DNA of 64,000 nt from Antrihabitans stalagmiti. Lineage in GTDB: Bacteria > Actinomycetota > Actinomycetes > Mycobacteriales > Mycobacteriaceae. The translations under genes were made by a program, and so were the position numbers. The stretch spans positions 62,001-126,000 of the forward strand of contig NZ_JAEMNV010000008.1 in the NCBI RefSeq assembly GCF_016482825.1. Direction: 5' to 3'. This document shows, in pieces, positions 36,890-46,521 of the stretch (its first letter is position 1; each line of letters begins with the position of its first letter). A model generated the notes under the pieces. That model searched no databases and was not told the DNA's origin. It was given only the letters and a program-made list of their open reading frames with translations.

Positions 36890-37921
36890 ATGGTGAGATC
36901 GAACGGCAGATCGAACTTCATCGGGCTACGGCGTCGCGCAGCCTGGCTCGGCCGCACCATGACCCTTATCGTCGCCGTCGCCGCACTGTCGAGTGGAAAC
37001 GTTGTTGCGCAGGCGGATTCGGTATCAGGATCCATCCCGATCGACGAAGTCCCCGGCGGTCTCACACTCGCACCGAACGGCGGTCGCGCCTATGTCACCA
37101 ACCCGAACGGGAAAATCACGATAGTCGACACCGCAAACAACGTACCGGTCGGAAAGCTCGGGTTCGGTGGCTACGCCATCGCTATCGTGCCCAACGGCAC
37201 GCGGGCCTACGTGACCGGTCGCGGCAACACCGTCGAGGTGTTCGACCCGACGACGAACCTCATCTCTGCCCCCGCGATCGATGTCGGCGGAACCTCGAAA
37301 GGTGTTGCCGTCACACGCGACGGCGCGCGCGCCTACGTCGCCAACTCGTCCCGCAATTCCGTGACGGTCATCGATGTCGCGTCCAATTCGATCATCACCG
37401 ATATTGCGGACATCGACTCCCCCATTTCGGTGTCGACTTCGCCGAACACCCCCCGCGCCTACGTCTCGACCGCCAAGAGTGTGGTGGTGATCGACACCAA
37501 TACCAACACCGTCGTCACGTCGATCGAAGCCGGCGAGCGGTTGACCGGAATTACCACCGGTCCGAACGGAACTCGGGTCTACGCCGCCGACACCGACGGT
37601 AATGCCGTCCAACTCATCGACATGGCGGCCAACACCCTCGTCGGGTCGATACCCGTCGGCACAGCGCCTGCGGCGATCGCATTCAGCCCGGACGGCACTC
37701 GCGCCTATGTCTCCAACTCCGGTAGCGACACGGTTTCGGTGATCAACACGACGAACAACACCGTCATCGAAACCCTCGGAGTCGGCGCGGGACCGTCCGC
37801 AATCGCAATGATTCCGAACGGTAGCCGCGCCTACGTCGCCAACGTCGATGGTCGATCCGTATCGGTGATCACTCGGACCACCGGAATCTGCCTCTCGGTC
37901 TGCTTGCCTTCGCTCTTCTGA
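36890..37921 (+). CDS. Secreted YVTN-type beta-propeller protein
   Basis: 343 residues. Signal-like N-terminus (TLIVAVAALSSGNVVAQA) then seven to eight repeats of about 40 residues with the YVTN signature (GGRAYVTNPNGKITIVDT, GARAYVANSSRNSVTVIDV, GTRAYVSNSGSDTVSVINT, GSRAYVANVDGRSVSVI). This forms a closed propeller outside the membrane, typical of protein-protein or surface binding. It ends in a Cys-containing tail (TGICLSVCLPSLF). The repeats are strikingly regular at DNA level. Function unknown. Confidence 0.85.
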   Translation: MVRSNGRSNFIGLRRRAAWLGRTMTLIVAVAALSSGNVVAQADSVSGSIPIDEVPGGLTLAPNGGRAYVTNPNGKITIVDTANNVPVGKLGFGGYAIAIVPNGTRAYVTGRGNTVEVFDPTTNLISAPAIDVGGTSKGVAVTRDGARAYVANSSRNSVTVIDVASNSIITDIADIDSPISVSTSPNTPRAYVSTAKSVVVIDTNTNTVVTSIEAGERLTGITTGPNGTRVYAADTDGNAVQLIDMAANTLVGSIPVGTAPAAIAFSPDGTRAYVSNSGSDTVSVINTTNNTVIETLGVGAGPSAIAMIPNGSRAYVANVDGRSVSVITRTTGICLSVCLPSLF

Positions 37922-37935
37922 CCTATAGCGTCAAC

Positions 37936-38448
37936 TCACGCCACCGGGGCAAGTCGTGCTCGTACGGTCATCGCGATAGTCCGTCCGATCAGCAGCCGAG
38001 GCGCTTTGATACCCAGGTCCCGACGGTCGAATATCGCTGTGCCACAGAGGCTCACCTCGTCTCCGGAACCATCGAGAGTCACGTCGAAGTACACCATTGC
38101 ACTGTTTCCCCGCACCGTCAGATGTCCCGCGACTCGCCAGCCGGTCGCCGTCGCTACGGCGTCCGTCGCGACGAACGCCGCTACCGGATGGTTGTCGAGA
38201 TCGAGGAAGCGTGGTTTACGGAGGTCGAGATCGCCCCGCATGTTCCCGGTGTCGATCAAGCTCAGTTCTGCCACACCCTTCGCCAGTTCCAGCCCACCGT
38301 CCTGGCCGAAGGAAACGCTGCCTTCCCGAATCGGGACGGTGCCGGTCACCGTATGACCCAGTTTGACGACCGTGAACGTCGCGGTGCTGTGCTCGACGTC
38401 GACCGCCCATCGGCGTGCGCTCACCGGCGCAGCTACTGGCTTGTTCAT
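37936..38448 (-). CDS. YceI-family lipocalin-like protein
   Basis: 170 residues, YceI fold that binds polyisoprenoid-type lipids in known members. Seen: STATFTVVKLGHTVTGTVP, GNMRGDLDLRKPRFLDLDNHPVAAFV, and GTAIFDRRDLGIKAP. No signal peptide, so cytosolic here. ATG 38448 with GGAGGTAA upstream; overlaps the preceding ABM-type gene (ATGA). Divergent from the large LuxR regulator. Confidence 0.9.
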   Translation of the reverse strand: MNKPVAAPVSARRWAVDVEHSTATFTVVKLGHTVTGTVPIREGSVSFGQDGGLELAKGVAELSLIDTGNMRGDLDLRKPRFLDLDNHPVAAFVATDAVATATGWRVAGHLTVRGNSAMVYFDVTLDGSGDEVSLCGTAIFDRRDLGIKAPRLLIGRTIAMTVRARLAPVA

Positions 38449-38771
38449 CGCGTTACCTCCATGGTTGCTGCGTCGACATGTTCGACGACTGGATAGATCT
38501 CGATCCGGTCGGCGCCCGGCAGGAGCGCGGGGTCCTCGCCGGGTAGCAGTTCGGTCGCCATGATGGCGCGTTGTCCGTCGAGCAAGGACTGCTCGGATTC
38601 GGCAATGGTGATCACGACCTGCGAGCCGTCGGACTGACGAAGCACGTAGTTGGCCAGAAATCCTGGTACCCGGATGACTGCGGGCTTGATGCGGTTCTGA
38701 CCTGCAAAATCCGCGGCCGCGATTTGTTCGGCAGTCCGCGGACCGTCGAAATAGGTTAGCTGTGCGTACAT
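38445..38771 (-). CDS. ABM-like dimeric alpha-beta barrel protein
   Basis: 108 residues with the ferredoxin-like dimeric alpha-beta barrel pattern (AQLTYFDGPRTAEQIAAADFA, PGFLANYVLRQSDGSQVVITIAESEQSLLDGQRAIMATELLPGEDP). The family includes small monooxygenases and stress proteins; reaction unknown. Coupled to the YceI gene by an ATGA overlap and divergent from the LuxR regulator, which likely controls both. Confidence 0.72.
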   Translation of the reverse strand: MYAQLTYFDGPRTAEQIAAADFAGQNRIKPAVIRVPGFLANYVLRQSDGSQVVITIAESEQSLLDGQRAIMATELLPGEDPALLPGADRIEIYPVVEHVDAATMEVTR

Positions 38772-38908
38772 TTGGTGCTCCCTCGAATGATGTGTCGGAT
38801 CGACTGACATCAGTCTGTGAGCGAAAGGCATGCGGCAAATCAGTAGCAGTACGTAGCTCGACCACTTAATTGCCACGTACTGTGATCGGCGCGTTGGATA
38901 CTTCTTGG

Positions 38909-41722
38909 ATGGACGCCCCATTCGTCGGTCGCAGCCGTGAGGTCGCGCAACTGCGCGCCGCGGTTGTTTCTGCTGCCAATGGCGCCGGCCGCATGATTCT
39001 GCTCAGTGGCCCTGCGGGAATCGGTAAATCGCGTCTGACGAAGGCACTCGTCGAGATCGCTGCCGAGTATCGAGTGCCTGTCGCGCGTGGGTACGCGGTC
39101 GACGATGCGGGCATGCCCGCATGCTGGCCGTGGACTCGGCTCGCGCGCGATGTCGGAACAATTGCCCCGTACCTGTCGGAGGATCTGTCGGGTAGCAACG
39201 CCCCGTTGTCGGAGGCGACTCGTTTTCAGTCGTTCACTGCGATCGCGGATGCACTGCGCGATGCGGCGGCGGCTACCGGACTCGTCGTAGTCCTCGAGGA
39301 TCTACATTGGGCGGATCGCACATCGCTGCTGCTCCTGCGCCATATTGCGACCGACGTGCACGCCACTCGCCTCCTGATCGTCGCGACGTTTCGGGACCCT
39401 GCCGACGGGACGTTCGCGGACGTTCTCCCCGAATTGCTTCGAGCGCAGGACGCGCAATCCATCCGGCTCAGCGGCCTCACCGCCGCAGACATCGCGCACT
39501 GGCTGCGCCAGGTGCAACCCCGCACCACCGGTGCTGTCGCCACTTCACTTCGCGACTACACCGACGGGAACCCACTGTTCGTGCGTCTGCTCGTCGACTC
39601 GATGTCCGACGACGAATTCGTCGTCGATCCTGCGGCGAACCCCGAAGTACGACGCCTGGCGGTCGCACAGCTTGCTCGCCTCGACCGACAGACCCGCGAT
39701 GTCCTCGACGCAGCCAGCGTCACAGGCGAGCGGATCGACCCGCTGCTGCTCTCGTCGATTCTGTCTCGGTCCGAAGACGAGGTCGCGCGGGACCTGGATA
39801 CAGCAGCAGGGGCAGGCGTCGTCGAATCGGGTGACGGTCAATTCACGTTCGCGCACGCACTGATTCGCGATGCGGTGTACGCCGAACTGGCTCCGTCGAC
39901 GCGAATGCTGCTGCACCGCAAAGCGGCGCTGGCGCTGTCGCAAGGCCCGGTTGCCGACTCGACCGCCGGACCCGTTGCCGCGCACTGGCAGCGGGCGTCC
40001 GGCGAGGACTCCGCCGCGCAGTGTATGCAATGGGCACGCCGTGCCGCAGAGTCGGCGATGTCCACCGTCGCCTACGCCGAAGCAATTCGATTTCTCGACT
40101 TGGCCATCGAGGCAGCGGGAACAGGCGCGCCGCCAGCACTGCTCGCCGAACTGAATCTGCAACTTGCGATCGCCGAGTTCGCGGGCGGACGCATCGGCGC
40201 GAGCATCGAACAATGCGTCCGCGCAGCGGATTACGCGGAACAAGCCGACCGACCCGATCTGATCGGCGCAGCGGCACTCGTCGTACACGGAGTTTCGTCG
40301 AAACCGATACTGGAGACCGTCGAACGACTGTGCGTTGCAGCGTTACGAACACTTCCCGCCGACGCGACGACTCTGCGTTCGCGACTCTTCGCGCAGCGCT
40401 CGCTGGCCGCATCGGAAGACGAGAACCCCAGTGCAGCAATGGAACTCTCTGCGACCGCACTCGAACTCGCGGACCACAGCGGTGATCCGGACGCCATCCT
40501 CGACGGCCTGCATGCGCGTCACGTTGCACTGTCCGCACCGCAGTTCGTCGAGCAACGACGCGAACTGTGTGCCCGTGCAATAGAAATCGACTGGACCGCC
40601 CGCCAGCCCCTTGCCGCGCTGTGGGGTCACGTATGGAACATCGATGCCGGGCTGCAGCTCGGCGATCTCGGCTTGGTCGATCGCTCGCTCGCGATGATCG
40701 AGCAGGTCGCGACGACCCGAAAACTTCCCCTCGCCTGGTGGCACCTGCACAGGTGCCGAGCGACGCGAGCCGCGCTCGTCGGAGATTATGTTGCGGCACA
40801 GAATCATACGGAATCCGCACGCAAGTCCGCGGAGGCGATGGGCGATAGCTCGCTGGTGGGGCTGTACCACGCGTTCCAGACGCAAATCGTCATCATTCGC
40901 GGTGTAGTGACCGATTTCGACTCACAGATGGCGATGCTGCAGGCTGCGCCACAGATCGGGCTCGTCCGCATATTCGTTCCGATCAACCTCGCGCTCGCCG
41001 GCGACATCGACGGGGCGCGTGCCGCTTTCGAGGAGTTTCGGACGGTGCCGGACACCCTCGAGGTCGGTCCACGTTGGGCGGCGATGCTGTTCCACATCGC
41101 CATCGCGGCGGACCTGCTCGCCGACGCCGAGGTTGCAGAGAAAGTGTTCACCAAGGTCCGCGACCTCCACTGCTACTACTCGTGCGATGGCGGCGGGGCC
41201 CTGTTCTGTTCGGGATCGATGGCTCGAGTGATCGGCGATATGGCTCGGACGTGTGGCCGACTCGACGACGCGGTGGACGAGTACCGCCGTGCAATCGACA
41301 TGGACGCCCGCATCGGCGCGCGGCCGTACCTTGCGTTGAGCAGACTCGGCCTCGCACGGACCCTCGTCCAGCGCGGTCGGGCCGCGGACAATGCCGAAGT
41401 TCGTGAACTTCTCGACCTTGCGGCACGGGAGTTCAGGCGTCTGGACCTGCCGGGGCCGTTGCAGCGTGCTGACGCTCTCAAGGCTCAGGTGGCCCATGCC
41501 GCAAAGGCCGCCAATCCGTTGTCCGACAGAGAATCTCAGGTTGCGCAGCTGATCGCCGCAGCGATGTCCAACCGGGAGATCGCCACGAAGTTGGTGCTGT
41601 CCGAGCGCACTGTCGAAACACACGTTCGTAGCATCCTTGCCAAACTCGGATATTCGAACCGCACCGAAATCGCAGCCTGGTCACTTCGCGGACAGACGTC
41701 CAATCCAGCCGACATGGTGTAG
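38909..41722 (+). CDS. Large LuxR-family (LAL/STAND) transcriptional regulator
   Basis: 937 residues. N-terminal AAA-type NTPase with Walker A GPAGIGKS (about 34-41) and Walker B VVVLEDLHWAD, a TPR-like helical middle part, and a C-terminal LuxR helix-turn-helix (LSDRESQVAQLIAAAMSNREIATKLVLSERTVETHVRSILAKLGYS). These ATP-dependent activators respond to inducers bound in the middle part. Start is uncertain: ATG 38909 begins the conserved core, while in-frame GTG 38882 and TTG 38870/38894 are upstream. Likely target: the divergent ABM-YceI pair about 137 bp away. Confidence 0.92.
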   Translation: MDAPFVGRSREVAQLRAAVVSAANGAGRMILLSGPAGIGKSRLTKALVEIAAEYRVPVARGYAVDDAGMPACWPWTRLARDVGTIAPYLSEDLSGSNAPLSEATRFQSFTAIADALRDAAAATGLVVVLEDLHWADRTSLLLLRHIATDVHATRLLIVATFRDPADGTFADVLPELLRAQDAQSIRLSGLTAADIAHWLRQVQPRTTGAVATSLRDYTDGNPLFVRLLVDSMSDDEFVVDPAANPEVRRLAVAQLARLDRQTRDVLDAASVTGERIDPLLLSSILSRSEDEVARDLDTAAGAGVVESGDGQFTFAHALIRDAVYAELAPSTRMLLHRKAALALSQGPVADSTAGPVAAHWQRASGEDSAAQCMQWARRAAESAMSTVAYAEAIRFLDLAIEAAGTGAPPALLAELNLQLAIAEFAGGRIGASIEQCVRAADYAEQADRPDLIGAAALVVHGVSSKPILETVERLCVAALRTLPADATTLRSRLFAQRSLAASEDENPSAAMELSATALELADHSGDPDAILDGLHARHVALSAPQFVEQRRELCARAIEIDWTARQPLAALWGHVWNIDAGLQLGDLGLVDRSLAMIEQVATTRKLPLAWWHLHRCRATRAALVGDYVAAQNHTESARKSAEAMGDSSLVGLYHAFQTQIVIIRGVVTDFDSQMAMLQAAPQIGLVRIFVPINLALAGDIDGARAAFEEFRTVPDTLEVGPRWAAMLFHIAIAADLLADAEVAEKVFTKVRDLHCYYSCDGGGALFCSGSMARVIGDMARTCGRLDDAVDEYRRAIDMDARIGARPYLALSRLGLARTLVQRGRAADNAEVRELLDLAAREFRRLDLPGPLQRADALKAQVAHAAKAANPLSDRESQVAQLIAAAMSNREIATKLVLSERTVETHVRSILAKLGYSNRTEIAAWSLRGQTSNPADMV

Positions 41723-41790
41723 CTGGCAACACCACCGGTCAGCGGGTCGGCACTATCGAAAGCGGCCACTTCGCCCGCAAGGATCGAGAT

Positions 41791-43140
41791 ATGACAGAAA
41801 CGGTCTATGCGCAATTCTCGACCTACGCGGAGGCGAATGCGGCCGTAGGCAAGACTGGACGGGTGCCCACGACGTTGTTGCGAGCGCCCATCGACGCGCA
41901 GACTTGGCGCGATGCTGCGTACGTGCTCCTCGGAACGTTCCTCGGCCCAGTCGGAATTGCCTATCTCTACGCCGGTTTCGGTGCCGGTCTGCTGCTGACG
42001 GTCGTTCTGGTCGGCATTCCACTGCTTGCAGCTGTCGTCGTGGGTAGTCGGATCTTCGGTCACATATATCGCGGGCTTGCGATGGGATTGCTGCGGACCG
42101 ACGTCGAGGCGCCGTTGGAGTTCCGGTCACGGCCGGGTCTACTTGGGTTCGTTCGGTCCGGACTCACCGATCGTGACGGGTGGCGGGCCGTCGTGTTCGT
42201 CCTCGTCAAGTCGGTACTCGGCCCAGTCCTCGGCTACCTGGTGCTTACCTTTGCGGCGATGTCGGCATTCGTCGCGATATCGCCGATCCCGTGGTGGCTG
42301 TTCCATCCGGTCAACATCGACTCCGCCGGCGTCGAGCGTCATTCGATCGTCCAGTTCGGAGACGTCTACTTCGAGACCTGGCCCCAGATGCTCGCCTTCT
42401 CTGCACTCGGTTTCGTGTGTGTGTTCATTGCACCGTGGCCCATCCGAGCTGTCGCCTCTCTCGACCGACACCTCGTGCAGGCGCTGCTGGGAAAGACCAA
42501 GGGCGATGCACGGGTCGAACAACTCGAGCATGCACGCACGACCGTCGTCGAAGATTCGGCAGCGACGCTGCGGCGGGTCGAGCGTGATCTGCACGACGGC
42601 ACCCAAGCGCGGCTTGTCACCATGGCAATGGCGTTGGGCCGAGCCGAGGAGAAGCTCGCAACCGGTGGGGAAGCAACAGCTTTGGTCTCGGACGCACACG
42701 CAACGGCAAAAGAGGCGCTCCGTGAGCTTCGCGAGGTAGTGCGCGGAATCCACCCTCCCGCACTCGATCTCGGACTCGGCGCCGCACTCGAGACGCTCGC
42801 CTCGCGCAGTCCCGTCCCCGTCGACTGCACCGTCCACCTCGCGACGCGGCCCTCCCCCGGCATCGAGGCGATCGCCTACTTCTCGGTGGCCGAACTGCTG
42901 ACCAACGTCGCCAAACATGCGAACGCAACCAAGATCTGGCTCGACATCCGCGACGTGGGCACGCTGCTGACGATCACTGTGCGCGACAACGGCATCGGCG
43001 GCGCCGACCCGATCGGCGGTACCGGACTGGCGGGGCTGCGGTCGCGCGCGGAGACCGTCGACGGACACCTGGACGTGACGAGTCCGATCGGTGGGCCGAC
43101 CGTCGTGACGATCGCTCTTCCGACAGGATGGACGTCGTGA
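41791..43140 (+). CDS. Membrane sensor histidine kinase (NarL-type)
   Basis: 449 residues. Four to five membrane helices in the first ~225 residues (a long sensor-type region, with a ~35-residue outer loop), then a HisKA_3 domain with phospho-acceptor His268 in RVERDLHDGTQARLV and a HATPase domain (ELLTNVAKHANA, DNGIGG, GTGLAGLRSR). Signal unknown. Coupled to the response regulator by a GTGA overlap. Confidence 0.93.
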   Translation: MTETVYAQFSTYAEANAAVGKTGRVPTTLLRAPIDAQTWRDAAYVLLGTFLGPVGIAYLYAGFGAGLLLTVVLVGIPLLAAVVVGSRIFGHIYRGLAMGLLRTDVEAPLEFRSRPGLLGFVRSGLTDRDGWRAVVFVLVKSVLGPVLGYLVLTFAAMSAFVAISPIPWWLFHPVNIDSAGVERHSIVQFGDVYFETWPQMLAFSALGFVCVFIAPWPIRAVASLDRHLVQALLGKTKGDARVEQLEHARTTVVEDSAATLRRVERDLHDGTQARLVTMAMALGRAEEKLATGGEATALVSDAHATAKEALRELREVVRGIHPPALDLGLGAALETLASRSPVPVDCTVHLATRPSPGIEAIAYFSVAELLTNVAKHANATKIWLDIRDVGTLLTITVRDNGIGGADPIGGTGLAGLRSRAETVDGHLDVTSPIGGPTVVTIALPTGWTS

Positions 43141-43808
43141 CTGCAAATACGGTGGCATCCATGCGCATTGTTATCGCCGAGGACAGCGTCATCCTTCGCG
43201 ACGGTCTCGCCCAACTCCTGATCGATCGCGGTCACGACGTCGTTGCCATGGTGGGAGATGCGGAGTCACTTGGCCCGGCGGTCGACGAGCACCGGCCGGA
43301 CGTCGCCGTCGTGGATGTGCGAATGCCGCCCACGTTCACCGACGAAGGCCTGATTGCAGCGATCACGCTACGTCGTCGCCATCCCGAGATCGGTGTGCTC
43401 GTCTTCTCGCAGTGGATCGAAACACGCTATGCAGCAGAGCTTCTCGCAGGCAACGCGGCAGGTGTCGGCTACCTGCTCAAAGACAGGGTCGCCGATGTCA
43501 GCGAGTTCGTCGACGCTTTGACGCGAGTCGCGTGTGGTGGCACCGCACTGGACCCTGAGGTGGTGAGCCAATTGATGGGGTCGTCGCGGCAGCGCGACGA
43601 GTTGGACCGCCTCACCCCACGCGAGCGCGAGGTGCTCACGCTGATGGCGCAGGGCCTGTCCAATTCCGCGATCGCGTCCACGTTGGTCGTCACCGATCGT
43701 GCCGTGGAGAAGCACATCGGCAACATCTTCACCAAACTCGACCTACCGCCGTCGGACACCCACCATCGCCGAGTGCTCGCCGTCGTCAAGCAGTTGGGTC
43801 GGGTCTGA
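43137..43808 (+). CDS. NarL/LuxR-family response regulator
   Basis: 223 residues. Receiver with AEDS acidic pair, phospho-acceptor Asp60 (VVDVRMPP) and LLKD; C-terminal LuxR helix-turn-helix (LTPREREVLTLMAQGLSNSAIASTLVVTDRAVEKHIGNIFTKL). Start GTG 43137 overlaps the kinase stop; ATG 43161 (MRIVIAEDS) is an alternative. Partner of the preceding histidine kinase. Confidence 0.93.
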   Translation: MTANTVASMRIVIAEDSVILRDGLAQLLIDRGHDVVAMVGDAESLGPAVDEHRPDVAVVDVRMPPTFTDEGLIAAITLRRRHPEIGVLVFSQWIETRYAAELLAGNAAGVGYLLKDRVADVSEFVDALTRVACGGTALDPEVVSQLMGSSRQRDELDRLTPREREVLTLMAQGLSNSAIASTLVVTDRAVEKHIGNIFTKLDLPPSDTHHRRVLAVVKQLGRV

Positions 43809-43825
43809 GAAGTTACTGTGCAGCT

Positions 43826-44560
43826 ATGAGAACCGTCGGTGTCGACCTTGCTGCCGAGCCGGCGAAAAGCGCTCTGGCGATACTGGATTGGACGCCCGGA
43901 CGCGTGCAGGTCGTCGACCTGCGGATGGGTGTCAGCGATGCGGAGATCGTCGCGGCTGCGGACGGCGCTGACCGAGTAGGTATCGATGCTCCATTCGGCT
44001 GGCCGGACGCCTTCGTCGCATTCGTTTCGGCTCATCACGAACACCGATCTCCCGCAACATCTCTCGCGTCTCGTGAAGATCGACGACCGTTGACCAAGCG
44101 GCGCACCGACATCGTCGTCCAGGAAACCACCGGCGTCGTCCCGCTCAGCGTCTCGGCTGATCGGATCGCACACGTCGCACTTCGATGTGCGGGCCTTCTG
44201 ACGGAACTGAGGTCCGCCGGCATCGATGTCGGTCGCGTCGACGGTGTCGCCGTCGAGGTCTATCCCGCCGCGGCATTACGACGCTGGGGGCTACGGAATC
44301 GTGGTTACAAGGGCGGCGCGCAGGACGGTTTCGCAGGCTTGCTCGACGCTTTCGACGCCGCGACGCCGTGGCTCGACCTAGGAGACTTTCGGGCGACGTT
44401 CCGAGCGACCGACGACGCGTTCGACGCTGTTGTCGCAGCGTTTATCGCTCGTGCAGCAGCCTGTGCTGCAACAACATTGCCGAGTGCGCGCGAGTGGGAC
44501 GTCGCGTCGCGTGAGGGCTGGATTCATTTACCTACCGGGGCGCTTGCCGATCTCGTCTGA
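43826..44560 (+). CDS. DUF429 family protein
   Basis: 244 residues, RNase H-like fold of the DUF429 family: GVDLAAEPAKSALAILDW at the start, GIDAPFGWP, TDIVVQETTGVVPLSVSADRI and a C-terminal ATDDAFDAVVAAFIARAAA. The acidic residues at the start, middle and end fit a nuclease-like site, but activity in the family is not established. It follows the response regulator by 17 bp, possibly cotranscribed. Confidence 0.82.
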   Translation: MRTVGVDLAAEPAKSALAILDWTPGRVQVVDLRMGVSDAEIVAAADGADRVGIDAPFGWPDAFVAFVSAHHEHRSPATSLASREDRRPLTKRRTDIVVQETTGVVPLSVSADRIAHVALRCAGLLTELRSAGIDVGRVDGVAVEVYPAAALRRWGLRNRGYKGGAQDGFAGLLDAFDAATPWLDLGDFRATFRATDDAFDAVVAAFIARAAACAATTLPSAREWDVASREGWIHLPTGALADLV

Positions 44561-44653
44561 CAGCCGCGAAATATTTCCGGGATCGAACTACCCATGTCGT
44601 TGCTACGTTTATCTACATATCCTGGAGTCCAGCGCGGAGGGAGGTGACGCAGT

Positions 44654-45163
44654 GTGAAGGTGAACCGTCTGACCGCAGATCTGTCCGACTACCCCGACCT
44701 CGTCGTCGTCTACCTGGGGATGCGCGTCAACAAGCCACGTGGAATCCTGCGACTCCTCGGCATCGGTCCGAAGCTCTACAAATCTCACAAAGACCAACCC
44801 GACGGTCTGCTGCTGCACGAGGACATCATCTGGTCGTTGTTTCCGCCGCACTGGGGTGCGCGGCAATATTGGCGTGACCTCGACAGTCTCGAACTTTGGA
44901 CTCGTTCCGATCCACACAAGCAGTGGTGGCAGAAGTTCTTGAAAGATTCGGGCGGGACAGGATTCTGGCACGAGGCCTACTTCATGAGCGGAGGTATCGA
45001 CACGTTCTACGACGACATGTCCACGCCGACCGGCATCGGCAGATTCGCGCCGACCAATAGCGCTCGTGGAGCGGCGTTTTCGACTCGTCGCCGCATCAAC
45101 GGTGTTCGGCCGAAGGTTCCGCCCGTCGTCGCCGAGAGCGACCTCTACAACGAACCGGCCTGA
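44654..45163 (+). CDS. DUF4188 family (monooxygenase-like) protein
   Basis: 169 residues, dimeric alpha-beta-barrel-like family annotated as DUF4188: LVVVYLGMRVNKPRGILRLLGIGPKL, LLLHEDIIWSLFPPHWGARQYWRDLDSLELW, WWQKFLKDSGGTGFWHEAYFM. GTG start with GGGAGG about 9 nt upstream. Function unknown; resembles phenylacetaldoxime dehydratase-like heme proteins, weakly. Its stop overlaps the DinB-like gene start (TGATG). Confidence 0.78.
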   Translation: MKVNRLTADLSDYPDLVVVYLGMRVNKPRGILRLLGIGPKLYKSHKDQPDGLLLHEDIIWSLFPPHWGARQYWRDLDSLELWTRSDPHKQWWQKFLKDSGGTGFWHEAYFMSGGIDTFYDDMSTPTGIGRFAPTNSARGAAFSTRRRINGVRPKVPPVVAESDLYNEPA

Positions 45164-45687
45164 TGACGCGTCTCGACCTCGTTCGCTGGCAGTTCGACCT
45201 GACCTGGTCGCTGTTCGAAATTCACCTCGACGCGCTGACCGACGACGACTTTCTATGGGAGCCCGCGGAGGTTTGCTGGACCGTTCGCATCGGAAGCGAC
45301 GGACTGTGGCGACCCGACTGGGACGAAAACGAACTCGATCCTGTCCCCGTGCCGACCATCGGCTGGATCTCGTGGCACATCGGGTGGTGGTGGTCGGTCG
45401 CTCTCGACCACCTCTACCAGCGGACCGTGCGCGAGCGAACTGACATCTTGTGGCCGGGCAGCGGTGGGTCGGCGATCGTGTGGTTGCGAGGGTTGAAAGA
45501 CGAGTACCTGGCGCTGCTCGGTCGTATGTCCGACGACGATCTCGAGGCCGCCGCCACATTTCCGTGGCCAGGTGAATCCGACAAAACCGTCGCTCACACA
45601 CTCGCATGGTTGAACGCGGAACTGATGAAGAACGTCGCCGAGATCGGTCAGCTTCGGCTGATCCGCGCTGCGCGGGCTGGTCGATAG
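45163..45687 (+). CDS. DinB-like four-helix metal-dependent protein
   Basis: 174 residues, DinB/YfiT-type fold. Metal-type histidines can be placed in ISWHIGWWWSVALDHLY and VAHTLAWLNAELMKNVAEIGQLR. Related proteins include mycothiol- or bacillithiol-dependent transferases. Overlaps the DUF4188 gene by one base, so the two are translationally coupled. Confidence 0.8.
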   Translation: MTRLDLVRWQFDLTWSLFEIHLDALTDDDFLWEPAEVCWTVRIGSDGLWRPDWDENELDPVPVPTIGWISWHIGWWWSVALDHLYQRTVRERTDILWPGSGGSAIVWLRGLKDEYLALLGRMSDDDLEAAATFPWPGESDKTVAHTLAWLNAELMKNVAEIGQLRLIRAARAGR

Positions 45688-45707
45688 CGCGGCCCGAGTC
45701 AGAGGAC

Positions 45708-45743
45708 GGGCCGCCGCTTCCCATGGTTTCCCACCGGCGGCCC
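45708..45743. terminator. Hairpin between the DinB-like and HxlR genes
   Basis: GGGCCGCCG (45708-45716) pairs with CGGCGGCCC (45735-45743): a 9-bp perfect stem with an 18-nt loop, 21 bp after the DinB-like gene and 68 bp before the convergent HxlR stop. No clear U-tract; a bidirectional terminator is the best guess. Confidence 0.5.
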
Positions 45744-45810
45744 GCCTGGCTCGAGAATACCAGCCTTCGAACGTGCGTTCTATACGGCTGCAGGCTCGAA
45801 CCGCGAGAGA

Positions 45811-46443
45811 TCAGGCTGCTGCGAAGACGTCGCGGACGACTGACTCGTCGCCGTCGATCTCGATCACACCGAAGGCACGGGCGTCGGTGAGAGTTAGGGC
45901 GCCGGCGGCCAGTCCGAGAATGTAAGCGGGTTCTCCGCGGACGGTGGCGTCGAGTTGGCTGCCGTCGTGTGGGCCGACTTCGAAGCCGGACTGCGTCGCG
46001 CGGAGTTGTAGAGGTTGGTCGCCGAAGTCGAGGCCGACTGTCGCCGATGGACGGTCCTTGACCCGCGTGTCGAGCAGGGCGGGGACGGCGAGGCCGAGCC
46101 ACTCGGGTCGGAAGGAGTCGCCTTCGGGTCCGCGGACCATCAGCGGGGTGGACCAGCGGATCAGGCTCTCGATCGGCTGGCGTAGTTCGGCTCCCCACTG
46201 CGTCAAGGCGTACTCGACGACGTTGCCCTCGCTGGCTAGTTGCCGCTCGATCACGCCCAGGGACTCGAGTTCTCGTAGTCGACCAGCGAGGAGGTTGGTC
46301 GCAATGCCAGGTAGGCCGTCGACCAGGTCGCGGTAGCGGGCCGGGGAAATGAGCAGTTGGCGGACGATGAGCAAGTTCCACCTGTCGCCTACGACCTCCA
46401 GCGACCGGGCGAGCCCGCAGTATTGGCCGTAGCTTCGCATCAA
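45811..46443 (-). CDS. HxlR-family transcriptional regulator
   Basis: 210 residues. Winged helix-turn-helix of the HxlR type: YCGLARSLEVVGDRWNLLIVRQLLISPARYRDLVDGLPGIATNLLAGRLRELESLGVIER, with the family Cys in YCG. A C-terminal ~100-residue SCP2-like domain (ALDFGDQPLQLRA-type pattern) follows, so ligand sensing is likely. Divergent from the dehalogenase-like gene 78 bp away and probably its regulator. Confidence 0.9.
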   Translation of the reverse strand: MMRSYGQYCGLARSLEVVGDRWNLLIVRQLLISPARYRDLVDGLPGIATNLLAGRLRELESLGVIERQLASEGNVVEYALTQWGAELRQPIESLIRWSTPLMVRGPEGDSFRPEWLGLAVPALLDTRVKDRPSATVGLDFGDQPLQLRATQSGFEVGPHDGSQLDATVRGEPAYILGLAAGALTLTDARAFGVIEIDGDESVVRDVFAAA

Positions 46444-46455
46444 TTCCTCCTATCG

Positions 46456-46489
46456 CTTGATCTTCTCAAGTGCGCATGACATTCTCAAG
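46456..46489. promoter_or_regulatory. Operator-like repeats between HxlR and dehalogenase-like genes
   Basis: CTTGA-TCTTC-TCAAG (46456-46470) is an inverted repeat, and TTCTCAAG recurs at 46463-46470 and 46482-46489, 19 bp apart. The repeats lie directly in front of the HxlR start, on the divergent promoter side, as expected for autoregulation by HxlR. Confidence 0.5.
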
Positions 46490-46521
46490 CGCATCTTGCA
46501 GCCGAGTGTAGGGGGACCACC

